64,000 bases of DNA from Longispora albida DSM 44784 (GTDB lineage: Bacteria > Actinomycetota > Actinomycetes > Mycobacteriales > Micromonosporaceae). Positions within the stretch are counted from its first letter, which is position 1. Every line of letters begins with the position of its first letter. Shown here in pieces: positions 63,001 through 64,000 of this stretch. Below the pieces are notes generated by a model, which did not search any database, was not told the DNA's origin, and worked only from the letters and a program-made list of their open reading frames with translations. The stretch is taken from the NCBI RefSeq assembly GCF_000379825.1, contig NZ_KB903813.1, forward strand, positions 633,333-697,332, written 5' to 3'. The position numbers were made by a program, and so were the translations under genes.

Positions 63001-63252
63001 CGGCCGGTGTCGGAGGACATGACGGTCTGCGCCGTGTTCGTCGACGGCACGACCTCGTGGGGCTCGGACCACCAGAGCCTCCTGAGCTGCTCGACGCTCA
63101 CGGCCGGCGCGACCTCGCTGACCTTCACCGTGAACGTGAAGGGCGACAAGCGCAAGGAGGCTGACGAGTGGATGCTGGCCATCGTGGTCGGTGACCTGCG
63201 GCTGCGCTACGACCGGATGATCGCGGTCGGCACGATCCTGAACGACGACTAG
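60040..63252 (+). CDS. Secreted ExeM/NucH-type endonuclease
   Basis: 1070 residues. Signal peptide (MRLRRPLGAVTVLV...AAA); a lamin-tail domain (about 30-130, DLIISEYVEGSSNNKAIELYN); a linker with an OB-fold-like region (about 300-510); an endonuclease/exonuclease/phosphatase domain (about 590-960) with LLIEEAEDQ, YGGDLNVF and SDHDPQV catalytic motifs; and a C-terminal Calx-beta-like segment (ASVLEGNSGTSKLTF). It degrades extracellular DNA for nutrient or phosphate use. GGAGG precedes ATG 60040. Terminator downstream. Confidence 0.92.
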   Translation: MRLRRPLGAVTVLVTAASSLLGLAAPAAAAPADLIISEYVEGSSNNKAIELYNGTGSAIDLAGYSIQMYFNGAVTPGATVNLTGSVASGDVFVLAHASAAAAILAQADQTSSASFYNGDDAIVLRKGGAVVDSIGQVGTDPGTEWGTGLTSTADNTLRRTAFPDTDPADAFDPAAQWSGFAADTFDGLGSHATGGGDLPAVLTCGGPIVTPQGSAATRDVSATDADDTIVDLAVTGPAGVTRSAFTPATADGGVATATIAVDATLTAGSYPVTVTTTDDDGTTATCGLTLQVTTVLTVGEVQGATTDAEAGKTDRSPLAPASGNGTSSTLHEVRGVITQKSLAKTSAGANQYGFYLQSRLGNTDGNADSSDGIFVFMGGFTTLIGGYEPKVGDEVVVRARVSEYFNMTQLSGASLVRVIESGLDVNNVVAISDTVPPADLDAAYRFWERHEGARMRVRGGSVVTAGRDVFGSTADSEIWLVDKSDPLATRTDPYARRVFRDTHALDNDPSQGFDDGNGQRIMLGTTGVKAKSGNVNELLAPARTFDLLDGDALGAISYSFEKYGVQAEAAAFTAGTDPAANHPVVATNRSEQFAVSTYNVENLYDFRDDPFDGCDFTGNTGCPGVRPPFDYVPATQAEYDAHLQSIAKQIIGDLHSPDLLLIEEAEDQDICTVANGALVCGTTDNADGKADGLQELALAIAANGGPAYDTAYDRDGADARGIVAAFLYRTDRLSLSAPASVLTATPGVEYRAEALPFNAQVSNPKSLNAVLPADVDTSTGKDGNNVYTRAPQVGRFTVAAVPGESETFQLWAVANHFSSTPDGRVGQRREQARYGAQIVKAIQASDPGARVLYGGDLNVFPRPDDPVPGAVTDQLAPLYDAGMKNLWDVLAAENPASAYSYVFQGQAQTLDHIFVTPSLYSDLVRMRAAHVNADYPAEFDGDGIRGVSDHDPQVATFGSRARLSTGDASVLEGNSGTSKLTFTTSVSRPVSEDMTVCAVFVDGTTSWGSDHQSLLSCSTLTAGATSLTFTVNVKGDKRKEADEWMLAIVVGDLRLRYDRMIAVGTILNDD

Positions 63253-63266
63253 CACCACGCTGCACA

Positions 63267-63303
63267 CGCCCCGGCCGGGACTCCCGGCCGGGGCGCTTTT
63301 TAT
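63267..63303 (+). terminator. Terminator after the nuclease
   Basis: Stem CGCCCCGGCCGGGA/TCCCGGCCGGGGCG with a one-base centre and then five T's. Confidence 0.9.
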
Positions 63304-63344
63304 TTCATGGCGGTGGATGGCCGCCCCTGGCAGCATCCGTGCCC

Positions 63345-63851
63345 ATGGTGATCGTGCGTGACTTCCGGGCCGCTGACGCCCCGGTGCTGTGGACCCTGAG
63401 CACCCTGCCGAACATCGGCGCGACGGCCGACCCTGACCGGCCCCTCGCGCTGCCCCCGGCGGCCGAGGCGCCAGCGGCCTTCTCCGACCTGGCCGACATC
63501 CCCGGCGAGTTCGACGCCTTCGTGGTCGCCGAGTACGAGGGGCACATCGTCGGCATGGGTGGCTTCGCCCGCAACGACCAGGGCCAGGCGGAGGTGTACC
63601 GCGTCCGCGTGCATCCGGCGACCCGGCGGCTCGGGGTCGGCCGGGCCGTGATGGCCGGGCTGGAGTCCCGCGCGGCGGAGCTGGGCCTCACCGAGATGTA
63701 CCTCGACACCGCCACGAACCAGCCGGAGGCCGTCGCCTTCTACCGTGGACTCGGCTACGAGGAACTGGGCACGGAGACGCGGCCGGAGTGGACGTGGACT
63801 CTCGTGTACTTCCGCAAGGTCCTCACCGCGTATTCGTCCACGTCGGACTGA
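63345..63851 (+). CDS. GNAT-family acetyltransferase
   Basis: 168 residues. VYRVRVHPATRRLGVGRAVMAGLESRA is the acetyl-CoA motif A (R/QxxGxG), and AVAFYRGLGYEE the motif B. It acetylates an unknown amine. ATG 63345 is chosen (GTG 63339 possible). No Shine-Dalgarno sequence. Confidence 0.85.
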   Translation: MVIVRDFRAADAPVLWTLSTLPNIGATADPDRPLALPPAAEAPAAFSDLADIPGEFDAFVVAEYEGHIVGMGGFARNDQGQAEVYRVRVHPATRRLGVGRAVMAGLESRAAELGLTEMYLDTATNQPEAVAFYRGLGYEELGTETRPEWTWTLVYFRKVLTAYSSTSD

Positions 63852-63896
63852 GGTGGGCCGCTCCGGTCCCGGTACAAAATAGTCAAGAATGCGGGT

Positions 63897-64000
63897 CTAG
63901 AGGCGGCCGGTGGCCTTGAGGTGCAGATAGAGATCCGCGACGGCCGGTGCGTACTGGTCGGCAGGGGCGTCGACCACATGGACGCCGTGTTTGCGCAGCA
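63897..64000 (-). CDS. DUF58 domain protein (partial, C-terminal end)
   Basis: The last 33 codons, LRKHGVHVVDAPADQYAPAVADLYLHLKATGRL and stop, match the end of actinobacterial DUF58 proteins, which stand beside MoxR ATPase, SpoIIM and RDD genes. The upstream part lies beyond the window. Confidence 0.7.
   Translation of the reverse strand, partial: LRKHGVHVVDAPADQYAPAVADLYLHLKATGRL

Noticed and set aside
60010-63336. 1100-codon minus-strand frame opposite the secreted nuclease
   Set aside because: Its translation is Arg/Gly/Val low-complexity typical of codon-phase shadows; the plus-strand gene has signal peptide, domains and terminator.

Overview
The window is GC-rich, densely coded actinobacterial DNA. 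Support comes from a WhiB regulator, the coenzyme F420 genes (fbiA, fbiB, fbiC), GDP-mannose genes, DUF3499, an EfeUOB iron system, frequent GTG starts, TANNNT -10 boxes and probable leaderless genes. Gene content fits a filamentous or related actinomycete with many secreted proteins; the genus cannot be fixed from sequence alone. No rRNA, tRNA, CRISPR array, integrase or transposase gene was seen.

Layout. 1-4.7 kb: a partial zinc-ribbon membrane protein, a HIT protein, UDP-glucose dehydrogenase and an acyl-CoA dehydrogenase (acd). 4.7-10.1 kb: two surface/secreted protein modules (a collagen-like LPXTG protein broken by apparent frameshifts, and a metzincin protease), each followed by an extra copy of the last ~54 bp of acd. 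10.1-19.1 kb: drug-type exporter, an HTH/NB-ARC/TPR regulator amid DUF1801 and AhpD-like genes that share a promoter repeat, a divergent response regulator/histidine kinase pair and small redox/monooxygenase-type proteins. 19.1-25 kb: AAA/DUF234 ATPase with a 63-bp dyad upstream, thioesterase, membrane protein, TIGR03089 protein and the scoAB CoA-transferase. 25-48.9 kb: a conserved actinobacterial block resembling M. tuberculosis Rv3248c-Rv3264c in order (glycosyltransferase, manC, fbiA-fbiB, whiB, a degenerate zincin, DUF3499, manB, SIS protein, manA, ahcY), with fbiC, an unrecognised 757-aa protein, GNAT, aldehyde dehydrogenase and a cation transporter interspersed. 49-58 kb: secreted phosphoesterase, efeUOB, and two secreted FG-GAP paralogues preceded by the 3' stub of a third. 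58-64 kb: SpoIIM and RDD membrane proteins, a large secreted nuclease, GNAT and the end of a DUF58 gene.

How genes work together. fbiC makes the deazaflavin FO, and fbiA and fbiB turn it into polyglutamylated F420. manA, manB and manC supply GDP-mannose to glycosyltransferases such as the one at 25.2 kb. EfeU, EfeO and EfeB form one translationally coupled iron-uptake operon. ScoAB moves CoA between acetoacetate and succinate.

Most notable. (1) A family of four structured hairpins with a constant apical heptaloop (AACACCG closed by TAC/GTA), variable but compensating stems and, in three copies, a TTAGAYCAAG tail that runs into short repeats. (2) The acd 3'-end duplications that bracket accessory genes. 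(3) A second palindromic element (TAGAGGTCCTAAC ends) that supplies stop codons to neighbouring genes and, in one copy, carries the first hairpin at its centre. Together these look like small non-coding mobile or structured elements that insert at gene 3' ends; no mobilising enzyme is visible here.
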